DNA from: Oscillibacter sp.
GTDB taxonomy: Bacteria > Bacillota > Clostridia > Oscillospirales > Oscillospiraceae
Assembly (NCBI GenBank): GCA_020025415.1
Contig: JAHHSB010000022.1
Span: 1 to 13,054, forward strand
Direction of reading: 5' to 3'
Length of the DNA stretch: 13,054 bases
In this document: piece after piece, positions 1 to 8,200 of the stretch
How positions within the stretch are numbered: the first letter of the stretch is position 1
How the letters are laid out: the number at the start of each line of letters is the position of its first letter
Notes under the pieces: generated by a model
What the model saw: the letters and a program-made list of their open reading frames with translations, nothing else
Told to the model about the DNA's origin: nothing
Database searches by the model: none
Position numbers and translations under genes: made by a program

Positions 1-833
1 ATCAGAAGCTGGGCTATCAGACCGCCTATGAGCTGGGCCCCCGGGAGATCGTCCGGATCACGGCGGAGGGCTGCGAATCCCTCTCCCCGCCGGGGGATCA
101 GATGAAGATCTGCGCCTTTTTGTGGACCTATTACGGCTACCCCAACTCCAACTACCAGGGCGTGAATGTGGAGGTCATGCGCTACCGCAACGGAGAGATC
201 ATGGCCCGGGACGAAGTCGCCCGGGGCAAGCTGCCCAAGGTGGACTATGTGGCCGGCGTGCCTGACTCCGGCGTACCCCACGCCATCGGCTTTGCCAACC
301 GCAGCGGCAAGCCCTTCGCCCGGCCGTTCGTAAAATATACCCCCACCTGGCCCCGGTCGTTCATGCCGGCGAATCAGGAAGTCCGCAACCAGGTGGCCAA
401 GATGAAGCAGATTCCCGTCCCCGAGCTGATCGAGGGGAAGAAGCTCCTGTTTGTGGACGATTCCATCGTCCGGGGCACCCAATTGCGTGAGACGGTGGAA
501 TTCCTCTACGCAAGCGGCGCGGCGGAAGTACATATGCGCTCGGCCTGCCCCCCCATCATGTATGGATGCAAATATCTGAACTTCTCCCGCAGCAATTCGA
601 ATATGGACCTGCTGGCCCGCCGCACCGTGCAAGAGATCGAAGGCGACGAGGGCCAGCAGCACCTGGACGAGTATGCCGACGCCAACACCGAGCGGGGCCA
701 GTGCCTGCTCAAGACCATCTGTCAGAAGATGGGCTTTGATTCCCTGGGTTATCAGTCTCTGGACGGGCTGCTGGAAGCCATCGGCCTGGATCAGGATCAA
801 ATCTGCACCTATTGCTGGACCGGAAAGGAATGA
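1..833 (+). CDS. purF: Amidophosphoribosyltransferase (PurF), C-terminal part, 5' truncated by window edge
   Basis: Catalyses the first committed step of purine synthesis: PRPP plus glutamine to 5-phosphoribosylamine. The reading frame is open from base 3 to the TGA at 831-833 (276 residues); the N-terminal Ntn glutaminase half and the start lie outside. Visible are the phosphoribosyltransferase core with GVPDS (about base 258) and the PRPP loop [10 protein letters not shown] (about bases 453-482; the usual ending is RGTT). Four cysteines sit where Bacillus subtilis PurF binds its [4Fe-4S] cluster: the codon at 111-113 (KICAF), 567-569 (YGCKY), and the CTYC pair at 804-806 and 813-815, so an oxygen-sensitive cluster is inferred. 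It is divergent: the flexible loop normally reading KNRYVGRTF is [10 protein letters not shown], roughly 27 extra residues lie before the last helix region, and the protein stops right after CTYCWTGKE. The family assignment is firm; it is the first gene of the visible purine operon. Confidence 0.93.
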   Translation, partial: QKLGYQTAYELGPREIVRITAEGCESLSPPGDQMKICAFLWTYYGYPNSNYQGVNVEVMRYRNGEIMARDEVARGKLPKVDYVAGVPDSGVPHAIGFANRSGKPFARPFVKYTPTWPRSFMPANQEVRNQVAKMKQIPVPELIEGKKLLFVDDSIVRGTQLRETVEFLYASGAAEVHMRSACPPIMYGCKYLNFSRSNSNMDLLARRTVQEIEGDEGQQHLDEYADANTERGQCLLKTICQKMGFDSLGYQSLDGLLEAIGLDQDQICTYCWTGKE

Positions 834-841
834 ACCTTTCC

Positions 842-880
842 GGCCTGGGGCCCCGCGCCCCGCGGGTCCGGCCCCAAGCC
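842..880 (+). other. GC-rich nested inverted repeat in the purF-purM gap
   Basis: The outer arms GGCCTGGGGCC (842-852) and GGCCCCAAGCC (870-880) pair with one mismatch. Inside them CCCGCG (852-857) and CGCGGG (861-866) form a perfect 6-bp stem with a 3-nt loop; this inner stem shares base 852 with the outer arm. No T-run follows, so it is not a classical terminator. It could stabilise or process the mRNA between purF and purM; the role is unknown. Confidence 0.5.
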
Positions 881-887
881 GGGCCCG

Positions 888-911
888 TTCCGGCGGCACC
901 GGCTGCCGGAA
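888..911 (+). other. Hairpin just upstream of the purM ribosome binding site
   Basis: TTCCGGCGGC (888-897) pairs with GCTGCCGGAA (902-911) around an ACCG loop: 10 bp including one G-U pair. It ends 17 nt before the purM Shine-Dalgarno GGAGG (929-933). It lacks a U tract, so termination is unlikely; an effect on mRNA stability or on purM translation is possible but unproven. Confidence 0.5.
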
Positions 912-939
912 CATTCTACGTTATGGATGGAGGTTGTCT

Positions 940-1977
940 ATGAATCAGTCTCATTCCGGATTCTACGCCGCTGCCGGCGTGGATATCGAGGCCGGCTACC
1001 AGGGTGTCAAGCTCATGCGCCGGCACGTACAGCGCACACTGATCCCCGGGGTCGTCTCGGACATCGGCGGCTTCGGCGGCCTGTTCGCCCCAGACCTTGC
1101 CGGGATGGCCGAGCCCATCCTGGTCTCCGGCACCGACGGCGTGGGCACCAAGCTGCGCATCGCCCAGCTGCTGGACAAGCACGACACCGTGGGCATTGAC
1201 TGCGTAGCCATGTGCGTCAACGACATCATCTGCACTGGAGCCAAGCCCCTGTTCTTTCTGGATTACATCGCCCTGGGCAAAAATGTGCCGGAAAAGGTGG
1301 CGGACATCGTCGCTGGCGTGGCGGAGGGCTGCGTCCAGGCCGGCTGCGCCCTCATCGGCGGAGAGACGGCCGAGCACCCCGGCACCATGGCTCCCGAGGA
1401 CTATGACCTGGCGGGCTTTTCCGTGGGCATCGTGGACCGGAAAAAGATCATCGACCCCGGCACCATGCAGGTCGGGGATGTGATCCTGGCCCTGCCCTCT
1501 TCGGGCATCCACTCCAACGGCTACTCTCTGGTGCGCAAGGTGTTCGACGTGGAAAACCGGGACCTGGGCGTCTATTCCGACGAGCTGGGCACCACCTTTG
1601 GTGAGGCACTGCTCCAGCCCACCCGGATCTATGTCAAGCCCGTGCTGGCGTGCGCCGAGGCGGTGGAGATCCACGGCCTCAGCCACATCACCGGCGGCGG
1701 CTTCTATGAAAACATCCCCCGCTCTATCCCCGACGGGCTGTGCGCCAGGATTGACCGCAACCAGATCCGCGTCTCTCCGATCTTCCAGCTGCTCCAAAAG
1801 CTGGGGGACATTCCCGAGCGGGATATGTTCAACACCTACAATATGGGCGTGGGCATGGCGGTGATCGTCCCCGCCCAGCAGGCCGATGAAGCGGCCCGGA
1901 CCCTGAAAAATGCCGGCTGCGAAGCATATCCCATTGGCGAAATTGTTGCCAACAGCGAGAAAATTGTGTTATGCTGA
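940..1977 (+). CDS. purM: Phosphoribosylformylglycinamidine cyclo-ligase (AIR synthetase, PurM)
   Basis: ATP-dependent ring closure of FGAM to aminoimidazole ribotide (AIR), in the cytosol; 345 residues, the usual PurM length. Signature segments are [10 protein letters not shown] (residues 64-73, ATP/phosphate region), GGETAEHPG (140-148, usually GGETAEMPG), [42 protein letters not shown] and [10 protein letters not shown]. The start at 940 was chosen because GGAGG at 929-933 lies 6 nt upstream and the protein then begins as the family does. The same frame is open back to 673, but that would overlap purF by 161 nt with unrelated sequence. The last codons overlap purN by 7 nt (ATG of purN at 1971 inside the end of purM), which points to translational coupling. 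Identification is very secure. Confidence 0.98.
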   Translation: MNQSHSGFYAAAGVDIEAGYQGVKLMRRHVQRTLIPGVVSDIGGFGGLFAPDLAGMAEPILVSGTDGVGTKLRIAQLLDKHDTVGIDCVAMCVNDIICTGAKPLFFLDYIALGKNVPEKVADIVAGVAEGCVQAGCALIGGETAEHPGTMAPEDYDLAGFSVGIVDRKKIIDPGTMQVGDVILALPSSGIHSNGYSLVRKVFDVENRDLGVYSDELGTTFGEALLQPTRIYVKPVLACAEAVEIHGLSHITGGGFYENIPRSIPDGLCARIDRNQIRVSPIFQLLQKLGDIPERDMFNTYNMGVGMAVIVPAQQADEAARTLKNAGCEAYPIGEIVANSEKIVLC

Positions 1978-2594
1978 AAGAAGCTCGTATCGCCGTCCTG
2001 GTTTCCGGCGGCGGAACCAATCTGGAAGCCCTGCTCCAGGCCCAGGAGGCCGGGCAGATCCCCCACGGGAAAATCGTGCTGGTCCTGTCCAGCAATCCGG
2101 ATGCCTACGCCCTTGAGCGGGCAGAAAACCACGGCATCCCCCGCTTCGCCATCCCCCGTAAGGGCAGTTCCCAGCCAGCCTTTGAGGCGGCGCTGGCTGC
2201 CCGGCTGGCCGCCTATCAGGTGGACTGCATCGTGCTGGCCGGCTTTTTGTCCATCCTGTCGGCGGACTTTGTCCGGATGTGGCCGGAGCGCATTATCAAC
2301 GTCCACCCCTCCCTGATCCCCGCCTTCTGCGGCAAGGGGTATTACGGGCTGGCGGTGCACAAGGCGGCGCTGGAGCGGGGCGTAAAGCTCACCGGTGCCA
2401 CCGTCCATCTGGTCAATGAGATCCCCGACGGCGGCCGCATCCTGCTGCAAAAAGCAGTGGCCGTGGAGCCCGGGGACACCCCGGAGACCCTGCAGCGCCG
2501 GGTGATGGAGCAGGCGGAGTGGATTCTCCTGCCCCAGGCCGTGGAGCTGGTGTGCAGACAAATTGTGCGTGAAGGAGCGTTGTCCCATGAATGA
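1971..2594 (+). CDS. purN: Phosphoribosylglycinamide formyltransferase (PurN)
   Basis: Transfers the formyl group of 10-formyltetrahydrofolate to glycinamide ribotide (GAR), giving FGAR; 207 residues, typical for the monomeric folate-dependent enzyme. The N-terminal phosphate-binding loop [11 protein letters not shown] starts near residue 11. The catalytic triad of the E. coli enzyme (Asn106, His108, Asp144) corresponds here to Asn110 and His112 in INVHPSLIP and Asp153 in IPDGG. The segment AFCGKGYYG after the active-site His is a variant I associate with clostridial PurN. Its ATG lies within the last codons of purM, and its own 3' end overlaps purH by 8 nt, so the three genes are tightly coupled. 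No T-type (formate-dependent) transformylase is seen in the window. Confidence 0.97.
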   Translation: MLKEARIAVLVSGGGTNLEALLQAQEAGQIPHGKIVLVLSSNPDAYALERAENHGIPRFAIPRKGSSQPAFEAALAARLAAYQVDCIVLAGFLSILSADFVRMWPERIINVHPSLIPAFCGKGYYGLAVHKAALERGVKLTGATVHLVNEIPDGGRILLQKAVAVEPGDTPETLQRRVMEQAEWILLPQAVELVCRQIVREGALSHE

Positions 2595-3765
2595 GCTGGA
2601 ATTGAAATACGGCTGTAACCCCAATCAAAAACCCGCCCGCATTTTCATGCGGGACGGTGGTGATCTCCCCGTGCAGGTCCTCAACGGCCGCCCGGGCTAC
2701 ATCAACTTTTTGGACGCCTTGAATTCCTGGCAGCTGGTCAAAGAGCTGCGGGCCGCCACCGGAAAGCCTGCCGCCGCCTCGTTCAAGCACGTCTCCCCCG
2801 CCGGCGCCGCCATTGGCGAGCCGCTGAGTGAGGTGGATAAAAAGATCTATTTCGTGGAGCCGAATGCTCCCCTGAGCCCCATCGCCTGCGCCTATATCCG
2901 GGCCCGGGGCGCCGACCGGCTGTGTTCCTACGGGGACTGGGCCGCCCTCTCCGACGTATGCGACGCTGCCACGGCCTCCTATCTGAAAAACGAGGTCTCC
3001 GACGGCATCATCGCCCCCGGATATACCGATGAGGCCCTGGCCATTCTGAAAACCAAGAAGAAGGGCAACTACAACGTCATTGCCATCGATCCGGATTATG
3101 AGCCCGCTCCCCAGGAGTATAAGGATGTCTTCGGCGTCACCTTTGAGCAGGGGCACAACAGCTATCGGATCGACGAATCCCTGCTGTGCAATCTGGTCAG
3201 CCAGAACAAGGACCTGCCCCAGAGCGCCAAGCGGGATATGCTAGTGGCCCTTATCACCCTGAAATACACCCAGTCCAACTCCGTGTGCTATGTCAAAGAC
3301 GGGCAGGCCATCGGCGTGGGCGCCGGCCAGCAAAGCCGCATCCACTGCACCCGCCTGGCCGGGCAGAAGGCGGACAACTGGTATCTGCGCCAGCACCCCA
3401 AGGTCCTGGCCCTGCAGTTTGTGGATGGCATCCGCCGTCCTGACCGGGACAATGCTATCGACATCTACCTCTCCGACGAGTATGAGGACATTCTAGCCGA
3501 AGGGGTGTGGCAGAACACTTTCCGGGTCAAGCCCCCTGTGCTCAGCCCGTCGGAAAAGAAGGCCTGGATCGCCACTCAGTCCGGCGTCACACTGGGCAGT
3601 GACGCGTTCTTCCCCTTCGGGGACAATGTGGAGCGGGCCCAGAAGTCCGGCGTCCGCTACATCGTGGAGCCCGGCGGCTCCATCCGGGACGATCATGTGA
3701 TCGCCACAGCAGATCGCCACGGGATGGTCCTGGCCTTTACGGGGCTGCGGCTGTTCCACCACTAA
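2587..3765 (+). CDS. purH: Stand-alone AICAR formyltransferase (PurH C-terminal domain only, eukaryote-like type)
   Basis: Formylates AICAR with 10-formyl-THF to give FAICAR, the next-to-last step to IMP. At 392 residues it is only the transformylase domain: the N-terminal MGS-like IMP cyclohydrolase domain of normal bifunctional PurH (about 510-600 aa) is absent, and the protein starts directly at the transformylase ELKYGCNPNQ motif. The active-site Lys-His pair is present as SFKHVSPAGAA (residues 65-75, K67/H68), along with KYTQSNSVCYV and GAGQQSRIHCTRLAG. It ends in LRLFHH, the same ending as vertebrate ATIC as I remember it, whereas ordinary bacterial PurH ends in a RHFRH-like sequence. 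The ATG at 2587 has GAAGGAG at 2571-2577, 9 nt upstream, and overlaps purN; a TTG at 2563 in frame is less likely. A separate IMP cyclohydrolase (for example PurO type) must exist elsewhere if the pathway is complete. Confidence 0.93.
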   Translation: MNELELKYGCNPNQKPARIFMRDGGDLPVQVLNGRPGYINFLDALNSWQLVKELRAATGKPAAASFKHVSPAGAAIGEPLSEVDKKIYFVEPNAPLSPIACAYIRARGADRLCSYGDWAALSDVCDAATASYLKNEVSDGIIAPGYTDEALAILKTKKKGNYNVIAIDPDYEPAPQEYKDVFGVTFEQGHNSYRIDESLLCNLVSQNKDLPQSAKRDMLVALITLKYTQSNSVCYVKDGQAIGVGAGQQSRIHCTRLAGQKADNWYLRQHPKVLALQFVDGIRRPDRDNAIDIYLSDEYEDILAEGVWQNTFRVKPPVLSPSEKKAWIATQSGVTLGSDAFFPFGDNVERAQKSGVRYIVEPGGSIRDDHVIATADRHGMVLAFTGLRLFHH

Positions 3766-3770
3766 CTCGT

Positions 3771-3895
3771 CACTCGAGGGGGAGCCGGCTCCCCCTCGGC
3801 CTCCCCCACCACCAGTGACTCGGTCACTGGTGAACGCCGCCCCAGGCGGCTGGGACGGGGGATTTTCGCCACGTACACGCCGCGGCGAAAATGAT
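3771..3895. repeat. Cluster of four inverted repeats between purH and purD (possible palindromic repeat element)
   Basis: Most of the 188-nt purH-purD gap is taken up by four adjacent dyads. (1) A perfect 24-nt palindrome at 3775-3798, half-site CGAGGGGGAGCC. (2) CACCAGTGAC (3810-3819) and GTCACTGGTG (3823-3832), perfect 10 bp, TCG loop. (3) GCCGCC (3836-3841) and GGCGGC (3845-3850), CCA loop. (4) ATTTTCGCC (3862-3870) and GGCGAAAAT (3884-3892), perfect 9 bp with a 13-nt loop. No coding sequence is convincing here. The density of perfect dyads in an otherwise tightly packed operon suggests an inserted intergenic repeat (REP/MITE-like) or a processing/attenuation region. Only its presence elsewhere in the genome would tell; the dyads themselves are directly visible. 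Confidence 0.6.
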
Positions 3896-3953
3896 TGAAT
3901 TTTTCCTTCCGTTGCAAGCAAGAGGACAGGGGAAACATGTTTGGGAGGTTGCC

Positions 3954-5228
3954 ATGAATCTTTTGGTTGTGGGCGGCGGCGGCCGAGAACACGCCATCAT
4001 TCAAAAGCTGAAGGAGGATCCCCGGGTAGAGCGGGTCTATGCCCTGCCCGGCAACGGCGGCATTGCCGCTGACGCCGAGTGCGTGGCTATCGCCGCCACG
4101 GACCTAGATGGCATCGTGGACTTCGCTCGCAGTCACCGTGTGGATTTCGCGGTAGTGGCGCCGGACGATCCTCTGGCCATGGGCTGTGTGGATCGGCTTC
4201 ACGCCATCGGCATCCCCTGCTTCGGCCCCAGCGCGGCTGCGGCTCGAATCGAAAGCAGCAAGGTCTTTTCCAAAAACCTGATGCACAAATACGGCATCCC
4301 TACTGCCGACTACCAGGTCTTTGACGATCCCGCCGCGGCCCTGGATTATCTGCGGGGGGCGGATTATCCCATCGTCATCAAGGCCGACGGTCTGGCCCTG
4401 GGCAAGGGGGTGCTGATTCCCGAAAGCTTTGCCCAGGCGGAGGCGGCGGTGAAGTCCATCATGGAAGAGCATATCTTCGGCGCCTCCGGCAGCCAGATCG
4501 TAGTAGAGAAATTCCTCACCGGGCCGGAGGTCAGTGTCCTGGCCTTTACCGACGGCACCGCCATCCGGCCCATGGTCTCCTCCATGGACCACAAGCGAGC
4601 CGGGGATGGAGACACCGGTCCCAACACCGGCGGCATGGGCACCGTGGCCCCCAACCCTTACTACACCCCCGCCGTGGCTCAGCAGTGCATGGAGACCATC
4701 TTCCTGCCCACCCTAGCGGCCATGCGGGCAGAGGGCTGCCCCTTCAAGGGCTGTTTGTACTTCGGCCTGATGCTCACGCCCCAGGGCCCCAAAGTCATTG
4801 AATACAACTGCCGCTTCGGCGACCCGGAGACCCAGGTGGTTCTCCCCCTGCTGAAAACCAGCCTGCTGACGGTGATGGAAGCGGTGGAAAATGAAACCCT
4901 GGACTCGCTGGAGCTCCAGTGGGTCGACCAGGTTGCGGCCTGCGTCATCCTGGCCTCCGGCGGCTATCCCACCGCCTATGAAAAGGGCAAGCCCATCACC
5001 CTGCCGGCTCAGTGGCCGGAGGGCGTTCGCTGCTACCACGCCGGGGACCAGCTGGAAAACGGTCGGCTGGTCACCTCCGGCGGGCGGGTGCTGGGCATCA
5101 CCGCCACCGCACCCACCTTGGCCCAGGCGGTGGACAAAGCCTATGCCGCCGCCGGGCTGGTACAATTCGACAAGCAGTATATGCGCCATGATATCGGACA
5201 GCGGGCGTTGTCCGCCGGGAAGGAGTGA
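3954..5228 (+). CDS. purD: Phosphoribosylamine-glycine ligase (GAR synthetase, PurD)
   Basis: ATP-dependent ligation of glycine to phosphoribosylamine, giving GAR; cytosolic ATP-grasp enzyme of 424 residues, the normal length. The N-terminal dinucleotide-like loop VVGGGGREHAI covers residues 5-15; ATP-grasp elements are KADGLALGKGV (from K143), the DHKRAGDGDTGPNTGGMG region (about 212-229), and the metal-binding EYNCRFGDPETQ. The usual GPEAPL motif reads APDDPL here, a variant I associate with clostridial PurD. The ATG at 3954 is supported by GGGAGG at 3943-3948, 5 nt upstream; the frame is open upstream to 3891 but those residues are not PurD-like and fall in the hairpin region. It is separated from purH by the inverted-repeat cluster and from purL by only 4 nt. 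Confidence 0.98.
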   Translation: MNLLVVGGGGREHAIIQKLKEDPRVERVYALPGNGGIAADAECVAIAATDLDGIVDFARSHRVDFAVVAPDDPLAMGCVDRLHAIGIPCFGPSAAAARIESSKVFSKNLMHKYGIPTADYQVFDDPAAALDYLRGADYPIVIKADGLALGKGVLIPESFAQAEAAVKSIMEEHIFGASGSQIVVEKFLTGPEVSVLAFTDGTAIRPMVSSMDHKRAGDGDTGPNTGGMGTVAPNPYYTPAVAQQCMETIFLPTLAAMRAEGCPFKGCLYFGLMLTPQGPKVIEYNCRFGDPETQVVLPLLKTSLLTVMEAVENETLDSLELQWVDQVAACVILASGGYPTAYEKGKPITLPAQWPEGVRCYHAGDQLENGRLVTSGGRVLGITATAPTLAQAVDKAYAAAGLVQFDKQYMRHDIGQRALSAGKE

Positions 5229-5232
5229 GCCG

Positions 5233-8200
5233 ATGGTACAGCGTGTTTATGTGGAAAAGAAATCCCAGCTGCGGCAGGAGGCAGCCTCCCTCCTGCAGGA
5301 GCTGCAGGTTCTGCTGGGCGTCCGTGGTCTGACGGAACTGCGGGTGCTTAACCGCTATGATGCGGAGGGGCTGGACGCGGCCGCCTTCTCCCGGGCCGTG
5401 ACCACGGTCTTCTCCGAGCCTCAGGTAGATGACGTCTATGAAACGCTGCCGGAGGGAGCCCAGGCAGCCTTCGCCGTGGAGTATCTCCCCGGCCAGTTCG
5501 ACCAGCGGGCGGATTCTGCAGCCCAGTGCATCCAGCTGCTGACCCAGGGCGCCCGCCCCGAGGTCCGCACCGCCCGGGTCTATCTGCTCTTCGGCCAATG
5601 CAGCGACGAGGAGCTGGAGAAGATCAAAACCTATCTCATCAACCCCGTGGAAGCCCGGGAGGCTTCACTGGAGCTGCCCGCTTCCCTGGCCCTGGCGGTG
5701 GAATCTCCCGCTCCACCGGACGTGCTGGACGGTTTCCGCACCCTGGATGACGCCGGGCTTACCCAACTCATTGCCCGGCTGGGTCTTGCCATGGATCTGG
5801 GAGATCTGCAGTGCTGCCGGGCCTATTTCGAGGACGAGGGCCGGGACCCCACCATTACGGAGATCCGGATCCTGGATACCTACTGGTCTGATCACTGCCG
5901 CCACACCACCTTCTCCACCATTTTGGAGAATATCGATATCCGGGACCGCCGGGTCCAGGCTGCCTACACCCGCTACCTTCAGGTGCGGGAGGAGACCCAG
6001 GCTGGGAACAAGCCCATCACGCTGATGGACCTGGGCACCCGCGCGGCCAAGTATCTCAAGCAGGCCGGTCAGCTCGCCGACCTGGACGAGTCCGAGGAGA
6101 TCAATGCCTGCACGGTGAAGATCCAGGTGGACGAGGACGGAGTGGAGAAGCCCTGGCTGTTCCTCTTTAAAAACGAGACCCACAACCATCCCACCGAGAT
6201 TGAACCCTTCGGCGGTGCGGCCACCTGCATCGGCGGCGCCATCCGGGACCCCCTGGCGGGCCGGGGCTATGTCTATCAGGCCATGCGCGTCACCGGCGCG
6301 GGCGATCCCCGCAGCTCCATTGACCGCACCCTGCCCGGCAAGCTGCCCCAGCGCAAGATCGTCACGGAGGCCGCCCGGGGCTACAGCTCCTACGGCAACC
6401 AGATCGGCCTGGCCACAGGTCTGGTGGATGAAATGTATCACGAGGGCTACACCGCCAAGCACCTGGAACTGGGCGCTGTGGTGGGCGCCGTGCCCGCCGG
6501 CCAAGTCCGGCGGGAGGTCCCCCAGCCCGGCGATGTGGTCATCTTGGTGGGCGGCCGCACCGGACGGGACGGCTGCGGCGGCGCCACCGGCTCCAGCAAG
6601 TCCCATGATACCCAGTCTGTCTCCACCTGCTCGGCGGAAGTGCAGAAGGGCAACGCCCCGGAAGAGCGGAAGCTCCAGCGGCTGTTCCGCAATCCGGAGG
6701 CCTCGCTGCTCATCAAGCGCTGCAACGACTTCGGCGCAGGCGGTGTGTCCGTGGCCGTGGGCGAGCTGGCGGATTCCCTGGCCATCAACCTGGACGCCGT
6801 CCCCAAGAAGTATGAAGGGCTGGACGCCACAGAGCTGGCCATCTCGGAATCCCAGGAGCGCATGGCCGTGGTGGTGGAAGCCCAGGATGCCCAACGCTTC
6901 ATCGACCTGGCAGGCAAAGAAAACCTGGAGGCCACCGTGGTGGCCCGGGTGACCGACACCGGCCGGCTGACCATGGACTGGAATGGCCAGCGGGTGGCGG
7001 ACCTGAGCCGTGCCTTTTTAGACACCAACGGCGCCTCCCGCACTGCCTCCGCCGTGGTCGAACGGGGAATTTTTGAGCCCCTGATCCCCGCTGCGGACTT
7101 TCGGGAAGCCTTTTTGTACTACGCCGGAGACCTGAACGTCTGCTCCATGCAGGGGCTCTCCGAGCGCTTTGACTCCACCATCGGCAGCGGCACGCTGCTG
7201 ATGCCCTTCGGGGGGAAATATCAAAAGACCCCGCCCCACGCCATGGCGGCCAAACTGCCGCTGCTCCACGGCGACACCACCACCTGCTCCCTGATGGCTT
7301 ACGGCGGCGACCCCTACCTGCTGGAGGCCGATCCCTATGCCGGCGCCTATCAGGCTGTGGTGGACTCGGTGTGCCGGGTGATTGCCTCCGGCGGCACCCG
7401 CCGCAGCTGCTGGCTGTCGCTGCAGGAGTACTTCCCCAAGCTGGGCAATGATCCCCAGCGCTGGGGCAAGCCGGTAGCGGCGCTGCTGGGTGCCTTTGCC
7501 GCTCAGCTGGATTTGGGAGTGGCTGCCATCGGCGGCAAGGACTCCATGTCCGGTTCTTTCAATGATCTGGACGTGCCCTCCACCCTGATCTCCTTTGCCG
7601 CTTCCATCAGCCATACCCACACCATCATGTCCCCGGAATTCAAAAAGGCCGGGCACCAGGTGGTGCTGCTGGAGGCTGCCGTCAACCGGGACGGCATGCC
7701 CGACCCCACCAGCCTGAACAACGTGCTGGACACCCTGGAACGGGTGATCGCCGAGGGCTCGGTGGCCAGCGTCTCCTTTGTAGAAAACGGCGGCATTGCG
7801 GCCGCTGTGATGAAGCAGTGCCTGGGCAACGGCATGGGCTTTGCTTTTACCGGCCCCTTCTCCACGGTGCAGCTCTTTACCCGCCGCCCGGCGGCCTTTC
7901 TGCTGGAGCTGCAGCGGGATTATACCGGCCTGGGCATCCCCGTGGGTACCGTAACCAACGACGCAGTCATCACCTGCGGCCGCCAGCACATCACCCTGCG
8001 GGAGCTGATGGTGCCCTATGAGGGGGCGCTGGAATCTGTCTATCCCCAGAAGGCGCCCGCTCCCGCGGTCTGTCTGCCGGTGCTGCGCAGCAAGCTCACT
8101 TCCGAGGCAGCGCCCAAGCTGGGCGTAGCCCGCCCCCGGGTACTGATCCCCGTCTTCCCTGGAACCAACTGTGAATACGACAGCGCCCGGGCAGTGGAAC

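Noticed and set aside
673..939. Upstream extension of the purM reading frame into purF
   Set aside because: Residues are Pro/Arg/Ser-rich and unlike PurM, and they overlap purF; the ATG at 940 has a well-placed GGAGG.
834..939. Riboswitch or purine-sensing RNA in the purF-purM gap
   Set aside because: The dyads do not show the conserved core of the purine riboswitch or of any other class I know, and there is no terminator or sequestered ribosome binding site pairing.
3891..3953. N-terminal extension of PurD from an in-frame codon at 3891
   Set aside because: The extra 21 residues are not PurD-like and overlap the fourth inverted repeat; the ATG at 3954 with GGGAGG upstream begins MNLLVVGGGGREH as the family does.
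4891..5232. Upstream extension of the purL reading frame through the end of purD
   Set aside because: This is purD read in another frame; the ATG at 5233 with AAGGAG upstream gives the normal PurL N-terminus.
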